Assembly (NCBI GenBank): GCA_964528595.1
Contig: CAZGTM010000032.1
Coordinates: 1-42,210 of the forward strand
DNA: 42,210 nt
Direction of reading: 5' to 3'
DNA from: CAYFKJ01 sp964528595
GTDB lineage: Bacteria; Pseudomonadota; Alphaproteobacteria; UBA2966
The notes under the pieces are model-generated. The model saw only the letters and a program-made list of their open reading frames with translations. It made no database searches and was not told the DNA's origin. The position numbers were made by a program, and so were the translations under genes. Of the stretch, positions 1 to 7,426 are shown piece by piece (position 1 is the first letter of the stretch; each line of letters opens with the position of its first letter).

Positions 1-49
1 CTGACTTTTAATCAGACGGTCACAGGTTCGATTCCTGTCGCGCTCACCA
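1..49 (+). tRNA. tRNA-Lys(TTT), 5'-truncated by window edge
   Basis: The first bases form the 3' part of an anticodon stem-loop: stem CTGA/TCAG around the loop CTTTTAA puts TTT at positions 34-36, so the tRNA reads lysine codons. A T arm follows (ACAGG at 22-26, loop TTCGATT, CCTGT at 34-38), then the acceptor strand CGCGCTC at 39-45, discriminator A46 and an encoded CCA at 47-49. The D arm and 5' acceptor strand lie outside the window, so acceptor pairing cannot be checked. Confidence 0.9.
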
Positions 50-65
50 TTATCTTCGAGGGGTC

Positions 66-95
66 GGCCGCTTGCGGTCGGCCTCTTGTGTTTTT
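66..95 (+). terminator. Probable intrinsic terminator of tRNA-Lys
   Basis: GGCCG (66-70) can pair with CGGCC (79-83) across an 8-base loop, and a T5 run follows at 91-95. The arms lie within a direct repeat GGTCGGCC (62-69 and 76-83). The stem is short and seven bases separate it from the T run, so this is a modest call supported mainly by its place just behind the tRNA. Confidence 0.45.
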
Positions 96-109
96 GCCGT
101 ATACATCTG

Positions 110-808
110 TCACCGCACCCAGGCAAAGGATTTCTCAAGGAAATTTCGGCCGTCCGTCCGTTGCCACTCGCCATGGGCCATGATGACGCGTTCGGCGTTC
201 CAGGCGAGCACTTTCTCGCGGGCGGCGCGGGTTGAGGTGCGGTCGAAAAAGCTGATGCGCCATTCCAGCGGCGGGTAACCCCGGCCCTCGACGATGCCCC
301 ACACGTTGGCGATCCAGCGCTGCCAAGGGCGCCAGTTCTGACGCATGAATTCCTGACTGAAGTTTTCCGAAAGATCCGCCAGGATCGCCGTGCCTGAGGG
401 CCGGTGAAAGAACACGATTTCATCCATGAACGGCGAGCCGTGAAACCAGACCTGATCGATGACGTCCCGCCACACAACGGGCGGTTTGTCCGACAGCTCT
501 TCCTGGAATTGAAGGTCAGAACGCTTTTTGATGGTAGAGCGCGGGCCCCAGAGGAGGGCTTCGGGATAGACGCTGTGCCAGTCGACGAGAAACAGATGGT
601 GGATCTTGTTGGGACTGACGAGATGGCGGGGCGTTCCTAAACGGTCCACGGCCCGCCGAAGGTCGTCACTCAACCGGATCGGCGACCAGATCCAAAGCCC
701 GCCGTCCGTCAATCGCACGACGACGCTGCGGGTGGGGTAGGGGAAGCCATAGAAATTGACCGGATCTCCTTCCACCAGCCAGAAATCGTCAGTTATTTCT
801 TCGAGCAT
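110..808 (-). CDS. DUF4336 domain protein
   Basis: This 232-residue protein belongs to the DUF4336 family, whose biochemical role is not established. Recognisable traits are the opening LEEITDDFWLVEGDPVNFYGFPYPTR region, the segment LVSPNKIHHLFLVDW, the FFHRPSGTAILADLSENF block, and the C-terminal AERVIMAHGEW motif before a final FLEKSFAWV. The fold is thought to resemble metallo-beta-lactamases, but no full metal motif can be shown here. The reading frame could extend upstream to 994, but I chose the ATG at 806-808 because AAGGGGG lies just before it and homology begins there. It has no signal peptide or membrane segment. It diverges from the response regulator gene, so the two may share a control region. 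No operon partner is seen on its strand. Confidence 0.75.
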   Translation of the reverse strand: MLEEITDDFWLVEGDPVNFYGFPYPTRSVVVRLTDGGLWIWSPIRLSDDLRRAVDRLGTPRHLVSPNKIHHLFLVDWHSVYPEALLWGPRSTIKKRSDLQFQEELSDKPPVVWRDVIDQVWFHGSPFMDEIVFFHRPSGTAILADLSENFSQEFMRQNWRPWQRWIANVWGIVEGRGYPPLEWRISFFDRTSTRAAREKVLAWNAERVIMAHGEWQRTDGRNFLEKSFAWVR

Positions 809-974
809 GCCGCGCCCCCTTGAATTCGAAGTTACCAATATTTTGTTTCGTGACAGAGCGGCAAAAAAGCCGCAGCCCACGGTTAATTTTCGCCTAGGTT
901 GGGATTTCCGTCCTGCTAATATTAGGAGTGTGGGGGACTTCGCGGGCAAGCAGGCGGAAGGAGGGGGATGAAAG
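809..974. promoter_or_regulatory. Divergent intergenic region, DUF4336 / response regulator
   Basis: This 166-base gap must hold promoters for both flanking genes. It contains a small hairpin, GCGGC-AAAAAA-GCCGC, at about 858-873 and a 10-base palindrome CTAATATTAG near 917-926, whose TAATAT could serve as a -10 for the rightward gene. No convincing -35 at correct spacing was found. A strong Shine-Dalgarno (GGAGGGGG at about 960-967) precedes the rightward gene. Confidence 0.35.
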
Positions 975-1505
975 ATGGCCCCGGGCAACGACAACGGGAA
1001 TGACTTGAAGCACCTGCGGGTTCTCGTCGTCGATGACGACCTGAGCTATCGCCACTTAATGGCCAACATGCTGCACAACATCGGTATCGAAAGCGTACCC
1101 ATGGCGGCCAGCGGCAACGATGCCCAGCATGAAATCGAGGAATCTGTCGTGGATTTCGTCGTCGTCGACCGGACTTTGGACGGAACCGGCGGAGTGGCGC
1201 TGTTGAAATACCTGCGCGATCCCAAAACCACGCCGTCGCCCCACCTCCCGGTCATCATGACCACCGATCACGGCGGCGTTCAATACATCACGGCGGCGAT
1301 CAAATCCGGCGCCGACCATGTTCTGGCCAAGCCCATTTCAACCTCTGAACTGGAAATGACCCTGCGCAACCTGATGACCCGGCCGCCGGAACGGATTGAG
1401 GTTCCGACCTATGTAGGTCCGTGCCGCAGGCGGCTGCCCGGCAAATTGTATGGGCCGTACAAAGGGGATGACCGCCGGGCGCCAGGCCAGGAAGACGCGA
1501 ACTGA
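975..1505 (+). CDS. Single-domain response regulator (CheY-like receiver)
   Basis: The 176-residue protein is a receiver domain with no output domain. Acidic pocket residues D20-D22 (VVDDD), phospho-acceptor D65 (VVVD), the Thr of MTT at 96-97 and K119 (LAKP) are all present, so phosphorylation is expected to work. The C-terminal 45 residues are basic and low in predicted structure; they contain GPCRRRLPG and GDDRR elements, a kind of tail common in alphaproteobacterial stand-alone receivers. The start at 975 follows GGAGGGGG at good spacing; an ATG at 968 lies in another frame. No kinase gene lies next to it, so its partner is unknown. The gene ends four bases before the end of the opposing methyltransferase-like gene. 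Confidence 0.85.
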   Translation: MAPGNDNGNDLKHLRVLVVDDDLSYRHLMANMLHNIGIESVPMAASGNDAQHEIEESVVDFVVVDRTLDGTGGVALLKYLRDPKTTPSPHLPVIMTTDHGGVQYITAAIKSGADHVLAKPISTSELEMTLRNLMTRPPERIEVPTYVGPCRRRLPGKLYGPYKGDDRRAPGQEDAN

Positions 1506-1509
1506 ATCC

Positions 1510-1989
1510 CTATATCCAACGCCGCACGGAGTTCCGGTAGTCGCGGTAGCGCTGGCCGAATTTGGCTTCGAGGTAACGCTCTTCGCGGGCGATGACGTAG
1601 AATTGCAGAATGGCCCAGAAGACGATGAGGACAGCCAGCGATGCAATGCTGCCGGCGGCGATGGCGATGCCGGCAAAACCGAGCAGCATGCCGAGATAAA
1701 TGGGGTTGCGCGAACGGCCGTAAATGCCATCGGTGAAGACCGTCGTGGTGGGCCTCCAGGGTTCGATGTTGGAGCCGCCCTTCTTGTGTCTCGGGATGGA
1801 GGCGGCGGCAAAATAGAGGCCGACACAGAAGATCAGGCCACCGGTAATCATTTCGGCAAGACCGGCGAGTTCCATCCTGAACCAGGCCGAATCGATGGAC
1901 AATCCGAAGATTTGAAGACCCAGCCAGATCAGCGGCGGGGGTACGCGCACCCCGGCGTTGTCGCTCGCCTGATCCGTATTCTCTGCCAT
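1510..1989 (-). CDS. Isoprenylcysteine carboxyl methyltransferase-like membrane protein
   Basis: A 159-residue integral membrane protein with about four hydrophobic segments. The C-terminal half carries the family signature GIYGRSRNPIYLGM followed by REERYLEAKFGQRYRDY, the SAM-binding region shared by ICMT, PEMT and NnrU-like bacterial methyltransferases. Bacterial members act on unknown small or lipid substrates, so the family name should not be read as a proven reaction. The frame extends to 2049, but ATG at 1987-1989 with GGGGAC shortly upstream is the better start. It lies 69 bases downstream of the SDR gene on the same strand and may be the last cistron of the phn/glp block, although the gap is larger than elsewhere in that block. 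Confidence 0.75.
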   Translation of the reverse strand: MAENTDQASDNAGVRVPPPLIWLGLQIFGLSIDSAWFRMELAGLAEMITGGLIFCVGLYFAAASIPRHKKGGSNIEPWRPTTTVFTDGIYGRSRNPIYLGMLLGFAGIAIAAGSIASLAVLIVFWAILQFYVIAREERYLEAKFGQRYRDYRNSVRRWI

Positions 1990-2058
1990 TTTCCGTCCCC
2001 CGGAAGCTCCGTTCAGCAAGAATCCTTCACCTGAACTTGGGGAGCCCAAAGCAAAATC

Positions 2059-2898
2059 TCAATGCTCCATTTCCGTCATCAAGCCGGGCCTCACGCCAAG
2101 CCCCATCGAGGCGTCGAGGACCGCACCATGCAGAGGGGAGGAATAGGCGGAGGCCAGGAACACGATAATGTCGGCAATTTCCCGTGGCTCGATCAGGCGT
2201 TGTTTGGGTAGCGCGTTCAAGAATTCCTGGCGCTCGGTCGCGGTCATGGCATCGAGCGTGCTGGCCTGGAACATGCCGGTGTTCGTGGCGCCCGGACAGA
2301 CGGCGAAAACGTCGATCATGCGGTTTGTCAGTTCCGCCGCCAGTTGCCGCGTCAGCAAGGCCACGGCAGCCTTGCTCATGCCGTCGGACAGGCGAAATCC
2401 GGGAAACGCCGCAATGCCGCCACCCACCGAACTCAGATTGATGATCTTGAGCGGATGATCCGTGATGCTGTCCTGCATCAAGGCGAGATATGCCTGGCAC
2501 ATTTTCAAGGCGCCGTCGGCGTTGATGGTGAGCATGGCGCTGTCCTGCTCGCTGGGATCGTCGGCATACTTCGCCACGGTCGCCGAACCGACGGCGGCAT
2601 TGTTGACAAGAATGTCAATCCAGCCCCAGTGCGCGGCGGCTTCGCCAAGGCTGCGCTCGATCGAACTGACGTGGCGTAAATCCAGTGCGTGCGCCGAAAG
2701 TTCGTCGGGCGCAACAGCGAGATAGTCCGACAAATCGTGCTCGCTCTCATGGCCTTCGGCGTAGGTGAAAGCGACCTTCGCACCGTGGGCGTGCAATGCC
2801 TCGACGCAGGCCCGGCCGATGCCGCCGGTGCCGCCCGTGACGAAGGCGACTTTACCGGTGAGGCTGGGCCGGCAATCGAGCACGCCGTCAGCCGGCAT
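2059..2898 (-). CDS. SDR-family protein lacking the catalytic Tyr, in phn-type transport operon
   Basis: This is a 279-residue short-chain dehydrogenase/reductase fold: nucleotide motif TGGTGGIG at 21-28, NNAA at 99-102, and the Ser-containing strand IINLSS at 152-157. In classical SDRs the next element is Tyr-x-x-x-Lys. Here it reads D172-G-M-S-K176, so the catalytic Tyr is replaced by Asp (codon GAC at 2383-2385). The Lys that contacts the nicotinamide ribose remains. The product may be a non-classical dehydrogenase or may use another residue. The start lies one base after the stop of the upstream permease, so translation is probably coupled, and the natural substrate is likely whatever the transporter brings in. 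NADP versus NAD preference cannot be read confidently. The C-terminal EPREIADIIVFLAS and later GAVLDASMG segments are normal for the family. Confidence 0.85.
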   Translation of the reverse strand: MPADGVLDCRPSLTGKVAFVTGGTGGIGRACVEALHAHGAKVAFTYAEGHESEHDLSDYLAVAPDELSAHALDLRHVSSIERSLGEAAAHWGWIDILVNNAAVGSATVAKYADDPSEQDSAMLTINADGALKMCQAYLALMQDSITDHPLKIINLSSVGGGIAAFPGFRLSDGMSKAAVALLTRQLAAELTNRMIDVFAVCPGATNTGMFQASTLDAMTATERQEFLNALPKQRLIEPREIADIIVFLASAYSSPLHGAVLDASMGLGVRPGLMTEMEH

Positions 2899-2899
2899 G

Positions 2900-3712
2900 T
2901 CAGGTAATCTTGCCGCGGACGGCGGCGGAAACGAATTCGCTGACGACGACGACGGCGAATATGGCGATGAGCATCAACGACACCTCTCGCCAGAGGAACT
3001 GGTTGATGGAGGAATAGAGTTCGATGCCGATGCCGCCGGCGCCGACAAAGCCCAATACCGTGGATTCGCGGATGTTGATATCCCAGCGATAGACGATGGT
3101 GCCGTAGATCACCGGCAACACCTGTGGCAGCACGCCGATCAGCAGAACCTTCATGCGTGAGGCGCCGGTGGCTTCGATGGCCTCGACGGCGCCGTGGTCG
3201 ATTTCCTCAATGGCTTCGGCGATCAGTTTGCCGGTAAAACCGATCGAGCGCGCCGCGATGGCCCAGATGCCGGCCATGGCGCCGGGGCCGAAGATGGCGA
3301 CGAAGATCAACGCCCAGACAACCGTGTTGATGGAGCGCGAGGCGACCAGGATGAAACGGCCGACCGCCCAGGTCACTGAATTGTAGGTCGTGTTGCGCGC
3401 CGAGATGAAGGCCACCGGCAGGGAAATCAACACGGTTACCGCCGTGCCCAGGGTGGCGATGTGGATGGTCTCCAGCAGCGGATCGAGGATGTAGTCGATA
3501 TGCGCCCAGTCCGGCGGATACATGCGCACGCCGAGATCGGCCGCCTGGATGTGGGCGTCGAGGAAGTACTCCCAGGCGATGTCGAGATGCCGCAGCGACC
3601 AGACCAGGACGAAGACGGTGCCGAGGAACCAGGCATATCGAACCAAGCTCTCCGACGGCGAGTACTTGCGCCATATGTCGGGGTAACGGGGGCTGAGTTC
3701 GGAGGTGCTCAT
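2900..3712 (-). CDS. phnE: PhnE-type ABC permease, second copy
   Basis: A 270-residue inner-membrane permease of the phosphonate/phosphite importer family. The N-terminal cytoplasmic stretch precedes a first helix (YAWFLGTVFVLVWSL), and five further hydrophobic segments follow. The coupling (EAA) loop reads EAIEATGASRMKVLLIGVLPQVLP and docks to the ATPase; the C-terminal STVLGFVGAGGIG is a PhnE hallmark. The frame runs far upstream to 4630 without a stop, but that longer reading is an artefact overlapping the other permease; the ATG at 3710-3712 gives the normal family length and overlaps the preceding stop as ATGA. It should pair with the neighbouring permease as a heterodimer. Confidence 0.9.
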   Translation of the reverse strand: MSTSELSPRYPDIWRKYSPSESLVRYAWFLGTVFVLVWSLRHLDIAWEYFLDAHIQAADLGVRMYPPDWAHIDYILDPLLETIHIATLGTAVTVLISLPVAFISARNTTYNSVTWAVGRFILVASRSINTVVWALIFVAIFGPGAMAGIWAIAARSIGFTGKLIAEAIEEIDHGAVEAIEATGASRMKVLLIGVLPQVLPVIYGTIVYRWDINIRESTVLGFVGAGGIGIELYSSINQFLWREVSLMLIAIFAVVVVSEFVSAAVRGKIT

Positions 3713-4500
3713 CTCAGGCGCTTCCTCACCCAGTTGGAGAATATCTCGCCGAGGAAGACCAAGGCGATGATGGTCAACAGGATGGCCAGGCTGAAGTCGT
3801 AATCGTAGCGTTTGAAGGTGGCCGTCAGCGTCATGCCAATGCCGCCCGCGCCGACGATGCCGACAACCGTCGAGTGGCGGATATTGGCGTCGAGGCGGTA
3901 GATGGAAACACCGAGGTAGCGGGGCAGCACCTGGGGCTGCACGGCGTAGAGCAACACTTTGGGGAAGCTCGCGCCGGTCGCCTTGATGGCCTCGATCTGG
4001 CCCATGTTCATGTTCTCGATGTCTTCGGCGATCATCTTTGCGATGAAACTCACCGAGGCGACGATCAGGGTAAGCAATCCGGCCAGCGGTCCGAAACCTA
4101 CGATCTTGACGAAAAAGATGGCGACGATGACTTCGTGGAAGGTGCGGCTCAAGACGATGATGCCGCGCGCCACCAGGTAGACGGGTAGGGGCATCAGGTT
4201 GCGCGCGCCGCAGACCGCCAGCGGAATGGCCAGGATCATGCCGATGACGCTGGCGGCGAACGCCATCTCCAAACTTTCGATGACGCCGCGCAGCAACAAT
4301 TCCCAGCGGCTGAAGTCGGGCGGGAACATGCGCCCGATCATGTCGCCGGCGCGGGGGAAGCCCTGGATCGTGCGCTGCCAGTTGATTTCGAGCGCGCCCA
4401 TGGACCAGACGAGATAGGCCAGCGCCAGGACCAGGAGCCCGTAGCGCAAAATCGGACTTTCGATCAGGCTGGGCGGCCGCCAGGTATTTGGCGTCGTCAT
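3709..4500 (-). CDS. phnE: PhnE-type ABC permease, first copy
   Basis: A 263-residue permease, homologous to but clearly different from the next gene. It has a first helix at YGLLVLALAYLVW, several more membrane segments, the coupling loop EAIKATGASFPKVLLYAVQPQVLP and the motif STVVGIVGAGGIGM. Start ATG at 4498-4500 overlaps the stop of the ATPase gene (ATGA), which supports this short form over an N-terminally extended reading to 4599 full of arginines. Two different PhnE copies in one operon are common among importers of phosphonates, phosphite and related organophosphorus compounds. The substrate cannot be read from the permease. Confidence 0.9.
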   Translation of the reverse strand: MTTPNTWRPPSLIESPILRYGLLVLALAYLVWSMGALEINWQRTIQGFPRAGDMIGRMFPPDFSRWELLLRGVIESLEMAFAASVIGMILAIPLAVCGARNLMPLPVYLVARGIIVLSRTFHEVIVAIFFVKIVGFGPLAGLLTLIVASVSFIAKMIAEDIENMNMGQIEAIKATGASFPKVLLYAVQPQVLPRYLGVSIYRLDANIRHSTVVGIVGAGGIGMTLTATFKRYDYDFSLAILLTIIALVFLGEIFSNWVRKRLR

Positions 4501-5336
4501 CCCGCTGCAGCCTCGCCTTCGGTTCGATGGGACGCCGGGCCCGACGGGGCTGGCGTGTCGTCTTCGTCGTCGTCGTCGCGGCGGATGGTTTGGCTCCAAT
4601 CCTCCTCGCCGTAAATTTCGGTGAGAACATCGGAGGTCAGATCGGATGCCGCGCCGTCGAAGACCAAATTGCCTTCATGCAGGCCGATTACCCGGTCGGC
4701 GAAGTTTTGCGCCAACGCGACGTCGTGAATGTTGATGAGAGCGGGGGTACCGCGTTCGTGCGCCAGTTCGCAGATCAGCCGCATGATCTGACGCGACGTC
4801 TTGGGATCTAGCGAGGCGGTCGGTTCGTCGACCAGCAATAAGTTGGGCTGCTGCATCAGGGCCCGGGCGATGCCGACGCGCTGACGTTGACCGCCCGATA
4901 GGGCGTCGGCCCGCGAATCCTGCCGTCCCTCGAGGCCGACCCGCGCAAGAAGCTCAAAGGCCGCCTGCACGTCTTCGGGCGGATAGTTGCGCCGGAAGGC
5001 CTGCCAGAAACTCACGTATCCAAGGCGGCCGGACAGCACGTTTTCCATCACGGTCAGTCGCTCGACCAGATTGTATTCCTGGAAGATCATGCCGATGCGA
5101 CACCGGGCCCGACGCAAGCCGCCGCCAGTTAATTTGGTGAGTTCCTCGTCCTCCAGCTTGATGGAGCCGGATGTCGGTTCGACCAGCCGGTTGACGCAGC
5201 GGATGAGCGTCGATTTGCCGGCTCCGGAAGAGCCGATGACCGCCACCACCTGCGGCTCGGAAACCGTCAGGCTTATGCCATGAAGCGCACGGAAGCCGTT
5301 GGGATATTGTTTGACGAGATCGGTAATTTCGAGCAT
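4497..5336 (-). CDS. phnC: PhnC-type ABC transporter ATPase
   Basis: A 279-residue ATP-binding subunit that powers the PhnD/PhnE importer. It has Walker A GSSGAGKST, Q-loop in MIFQEYNLVERLTVMENVL, signature LSGGQRQRVGIARAL, Walker B LLLVDEPTASLD and the switch His in NIHDV, all intact. The VMENVLSGRLGY segment is typical of PhnC. After the domain the protein has an unusually acidic stretch (RRDDDDEDD) and a disordered Ala/Gly tail of about 30 residues, longer than usual for PhnC. Start ATG at 5334-5336 is the only sensible one. A long stem-loop lies between this gene and the binding-protein gene upstream, which may set relative expression. Confidence 0.92.
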   Translation of the reverse strand: MLEITDLVKQYPNGFRALHGISLTVSEPQVVAVIGSSGAGKSTLIRCVNRLVEPTSGSIKLEDEELTKLTGGGLRRARCRIGMIFQEYNLVERLTVMENVLSGRLGYVSFWQAFRRNYPPEDVQAAFELLARVGLEGRQDSRADALSGGQRQRVGIARALMQQPNLLLVDEPTASLDPKTSRQIMRLICELAHERGTPALINIHDVALAQNFADRVIGLHEGNLVFDGAASDLTSDVLTEIYGEEDWSQTIRRDDDDEDDTPAPSGPASHRTEGEAAAG

Positions 5337-5360
5337 GACACCAGCCGGTTGGAAAAGATC

Positions 5361-5400
5361 GCCGGGACCGCCCCTCCATCACAGGGTGGGCGATCCCGGC
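5361..5400 (-). promoter_or_regulatory. Intercistronic stem-loop between phnD and phnC (stabiliser or attenuator)
   Basis: On the minus strand the arms 5400-5388 and 5373-5361 form 13 consecutive pairs including one G-U wobble, around a 14-base loop. The stem is very G+C-rich. A short U4 stretch follows three bases after it (GATCTTTTCC). This could be a leaky terminator or a 3'-end stabiliser for phnD mRNA. Either would raise binding protein above ATPase and permeases, as is usual for ABC importers. Confidence 0.7.
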
Positions 5401-5417
5401 GCTTCGTTACGCGGACC

Positions 5418-6461
5418 CTAATTCTTTTTTTTCTTCTTTTTCTTCTTTTTCACCTTCAGGCCGGCCAGGGATTCCTGGGTGTAGACCGTACCGTTGGTGG
5501 TCTGGATGGTGCGGATATCAGACCAGTGCTCTTTGAAGGTGATCGGAATGAAACGGTCGGACTTCTTGCCAAATTCCTTCTTGAGCGCCGTTCCGGTCCA
5601 ATCGAAGGTCAGAAAAGCGTTTTCGATCTGAACTTGTAAACCCGGATTCAGGTTGTGAGCATATCCATACGACGTCGTCGGGAACAGTTTGGACTGCCAG
5701 ATGACCCGGAGATTGTCCTTGTTGACGACGCCCTTGTCATGCATGCGGTCGAGCACGCTCGAGGCCACCGGTGCCGCTTCATAGTCCTTATTGGCCACGC
5801 CCATGATCGAATTGTCGTGTTTGCCGGAGTATTTGACCTTGTAGTCCACATCCGGCTTCACGCCCATGGCCGTAAAGAGAGCGCGCGGCGCCTGGTTACC
5901 TGAATTCGACGACGGCGTCACGTGGGCGATATTGCGGCCCTTCATGTCCGCAACTTTCATGATGTCGGTGCTTTTATGCGTAATCAGCTGCAGCCGATAG
6001 CCGAACCTGCCGTCATCCTTGCCCATGATGGCGATGGGTACGTAGCCCGCCAGATTGACGCCGAATACCGTCGGACCGGTAGAGATACCGGCGACATGCA
6101 AACGGCCGGAACGCATGGCTTCGACCTGGGCTGCGTATGAATCGGCACCGTACCACTTCACCTTCTTGCCCGTCATTTTGCCAAGATAGGCCATGAACTC
6201 AGTGAAAACATTTTCGTATACGGAAGGGTCTTCGACCGGCGTGTAGGAAAAGACCAAGGTGTCGGGATCCAGCCACTTGCTTGAATCGGTTGGCGTATCG
6301 GCGACAAGATCGCCGTTCCAGTCACAAAAGCGCGAATCGAGATTGCCGCGAGGGCAGTCCGCCGCCGAAGCCGTTGCGATACCGGCGGCCAGAAATCCGA
6401 CTGCCGACAAACCCCCGAGGCCGGCCAGCAAAAGACGTCTTGAAATTCGTGAAATCCTCAT
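5418..6461 (-). CDS. phnD: PhnD-type periplasmic binding protein with C-terminal poly-lysine tail
   Basis: A 347-residue exported solute-binding protein. Residues 1-33 form a signal peptide ending ATASA-AD; the SRRLLLAG stretch before the hydrophobic core leaves Tat export possible. The mature part shows PhnD-family features: VFSYTPVEDPSVYENVFTEF near the start, GISTGPTVFG, and the ligand-site loop TPSSNSGNQAPRALF whose Ser/Thr cluster normally grips a phosphonate or phosphate head group. Affinity for phosphonate, phosphite or a phosphate ester is not decided by sequence. The last residues are KVK followed by eight more Lys and Asn, encoded by mixed AAA and AAG codons, which is odd for this family. 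The start follows GGGAGGAAG. A 170-base gap separates it from the HAD gene, so an extra promoter is likely. Confidence 0.9.
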   Translation of the reverse strand: MRISRISRRLLLAGLGGLSAVGFLAAGIATASAADCPRGNLDSRFCDWNGDLVADTPTDSSKWLDPDTLVFSYTPVEDPSVYENVFTEFMAYLGKMTGKKVKWYGADSYAAQVEAMRSGRLHVAGISTGPTVFGVNLAGYVPIAIMGKDDGRFGYRLQLITHKSTDIMKVADMKGRNIAHVTPSSNSGNQAPRALFTAMGVKPDVDYKVKYSGKHDNSIMGVANKDYEAAPVASSVLDRMHDKGVVNKDNLRVIWQSKLFPTTSYGYAHNLNPGLQVQIENAFLTFDWTGTALKKEFGKKSDRFIPITFKEHWSDIRTIQTTNGTVYTQESLAGLKVKKKKKKKKKN

Positions 6462-6631
6462 ATCTTCCTCCCTGATTTATTTGCGGATGCGGCCGGAACA
6501 GAGCCGTCCCGCTTTTTGCGAAATACCTGTTGTTCCATTTAAGTTCCCCTCGAACGGCACAGGCTTCAGGTTTGTTGGTTTCGACTCTACAGGTCGGAGC
6601 CCAGCCGTCACAAGTGCCGTGGTTTTACTGT
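6462..6631 (-). promoter_or_regulatory. Probable promoter/leader region of phnD
   Basis: This is the largest gap inside the minus-strand block and probably carries a promoter for phnDCEE. A weak candidate is TTGTGA, 16 bases, TGTAGA around 6580-6610. A close direct repeat GGAAC(TTAAAT)GGAAC occurs near 6535-6550. I did not find a Pho-box-like pair of CTGTCAT repeats, nor a full copy of the 14-bp palindrome seen at the regulator end of the block. Confidence 0.35.
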
Positions 6632-7426
6632 TCATCGACCCTCCATCAGCAGGTTGGCCAATTCGACGAAACCGCTGCCGGCACGCCGGTCGGAAATGAA
6701 GGCCGGTTCGGCATCCAAGCGGCCTTCGAAATCGAGAAGATTGTTCATGCCCACGGAATGGGGAAAGAAACCGAACATCGGGGCATCGTTGGGTGAATCG
6801 CCGGCAAAGACGAAACGGTCCTTCTCCTCGTCCAGGTCAACGGCGAAACTCCGTTTCATCATCGTCCGGGTCATCGCGAGTTTGTCGTAGGCGCCGAACC
6901 AGCCGTTGACGTGAATGGAACTCACCTTGGCCGTGGCGCCGGCGCGCTCGAACTCGTCGACAATGCGTTGCACGGCCTCGTCGGGCAGGGTCTCGACATC
7001 CTCACGAAAGTCGATGGCCAGGTCGGCTTCACGGTAGGCCTGGTCGGCGGCGATTGCGCTACCGGGTACCGCTTCCAGTATGCGCCCGGCGAGGTCGTCG
7101 AGTTTGCGTCTGTTTTCAACCCGCTCCTCGGGCCCGTTGACGTAGTGACGCTCCATCTTGCGGCTATCTTCGTGATAGCGGTAATAGAACGCGCCGTTTT
7201 CTCCGACCACGCCGTCGACCGGCCACATGCGCGCGATGTGGTCGCACCATCCGGCGGGACGGCCGGTAATGGGAATTACCATCAGACCGCTGGCGTGCAG
7301 GCGTTCCATCGCGCCATAGGCTGCCGCGGTGAGGCGTCCATCGCTGGTCAGGGTGTCGTCAATGTCGGTAAATACGCCTTTGATGGCCGCCACGGCCGAA
7401 TGGGAAATCGAGGCCAGGGGTTTCAT
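6632..7426 (-). CDS. HAD-IIB family phosphatase
   Basis: A 264-residue haloacid-dehalogenase-type phosphatase with a IIB cap. Motif I FTDIDDTLTSDG supplies the nucleophile Asp and acid/base Asp; motif II is PITGRP (Thr); motif III Lys is likely in AYDKLAM; motif IV is FAGDSPNDAPMF. Relatives include mannosyl-3-phosphoglycerate, sucrose-phosphate and glucosylglycerol-phosphate phosphatases, so a phosphorylated polyol or sugar-glycerol compound is a fair guess. The frame extends to 7501 inside glpD, but the ATG at 7424-7426 has GGCGGAGG upstream and overlaps the glpD stop as ATGA. Sitting between glpD and phnD, it may release phosphate from the imported compound or from a by-product. Confidence 0.85.
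   Translation of the reverse strand: MKPLASISHSAVAAIKGVFTDIDDTLTSDGRLTAAAYGAMERLHASGLMVIPITGRPAGWCDHIARMWPVDGVVGENGAFYYRYHEDSRKMERHYVNGPEERVENRRKLDDLAGRILEAVPGSAIAADQAYREADLAIDFREDVETLPDEAVQRIVDEFERAGATAKVSSIHVNGWFGAYDKLAMTRTMMKRSFAVDLDEEKDRFVFAGDSPNDAPMFGFFPHSVGMNNLLDFEGRLDAEPAFISDRRAGSGFVELANLLMEGR

Noticed and set aside
858..873. Hairpin GCGGC-A6-GCCGC as a terminator
   Set aside because: It has no T run after either arm and lies between two divergent gene starts, where no transcript needs to end.
2900..4630. Single 576-residue reading covering both PhnE genes
   Set aside because: The upstream 300 residues are an out-of-frame, Arg-rich translation of the other permease; the ATGA overlap and family length show two separate genes.
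6462..6631. Pho box before phnD
   Set aside because: No pair of CTGTCAT-like heptamers with five-base spacing was found, so phosphate-starvation control by PhoB cannot be claimed from the sequence.
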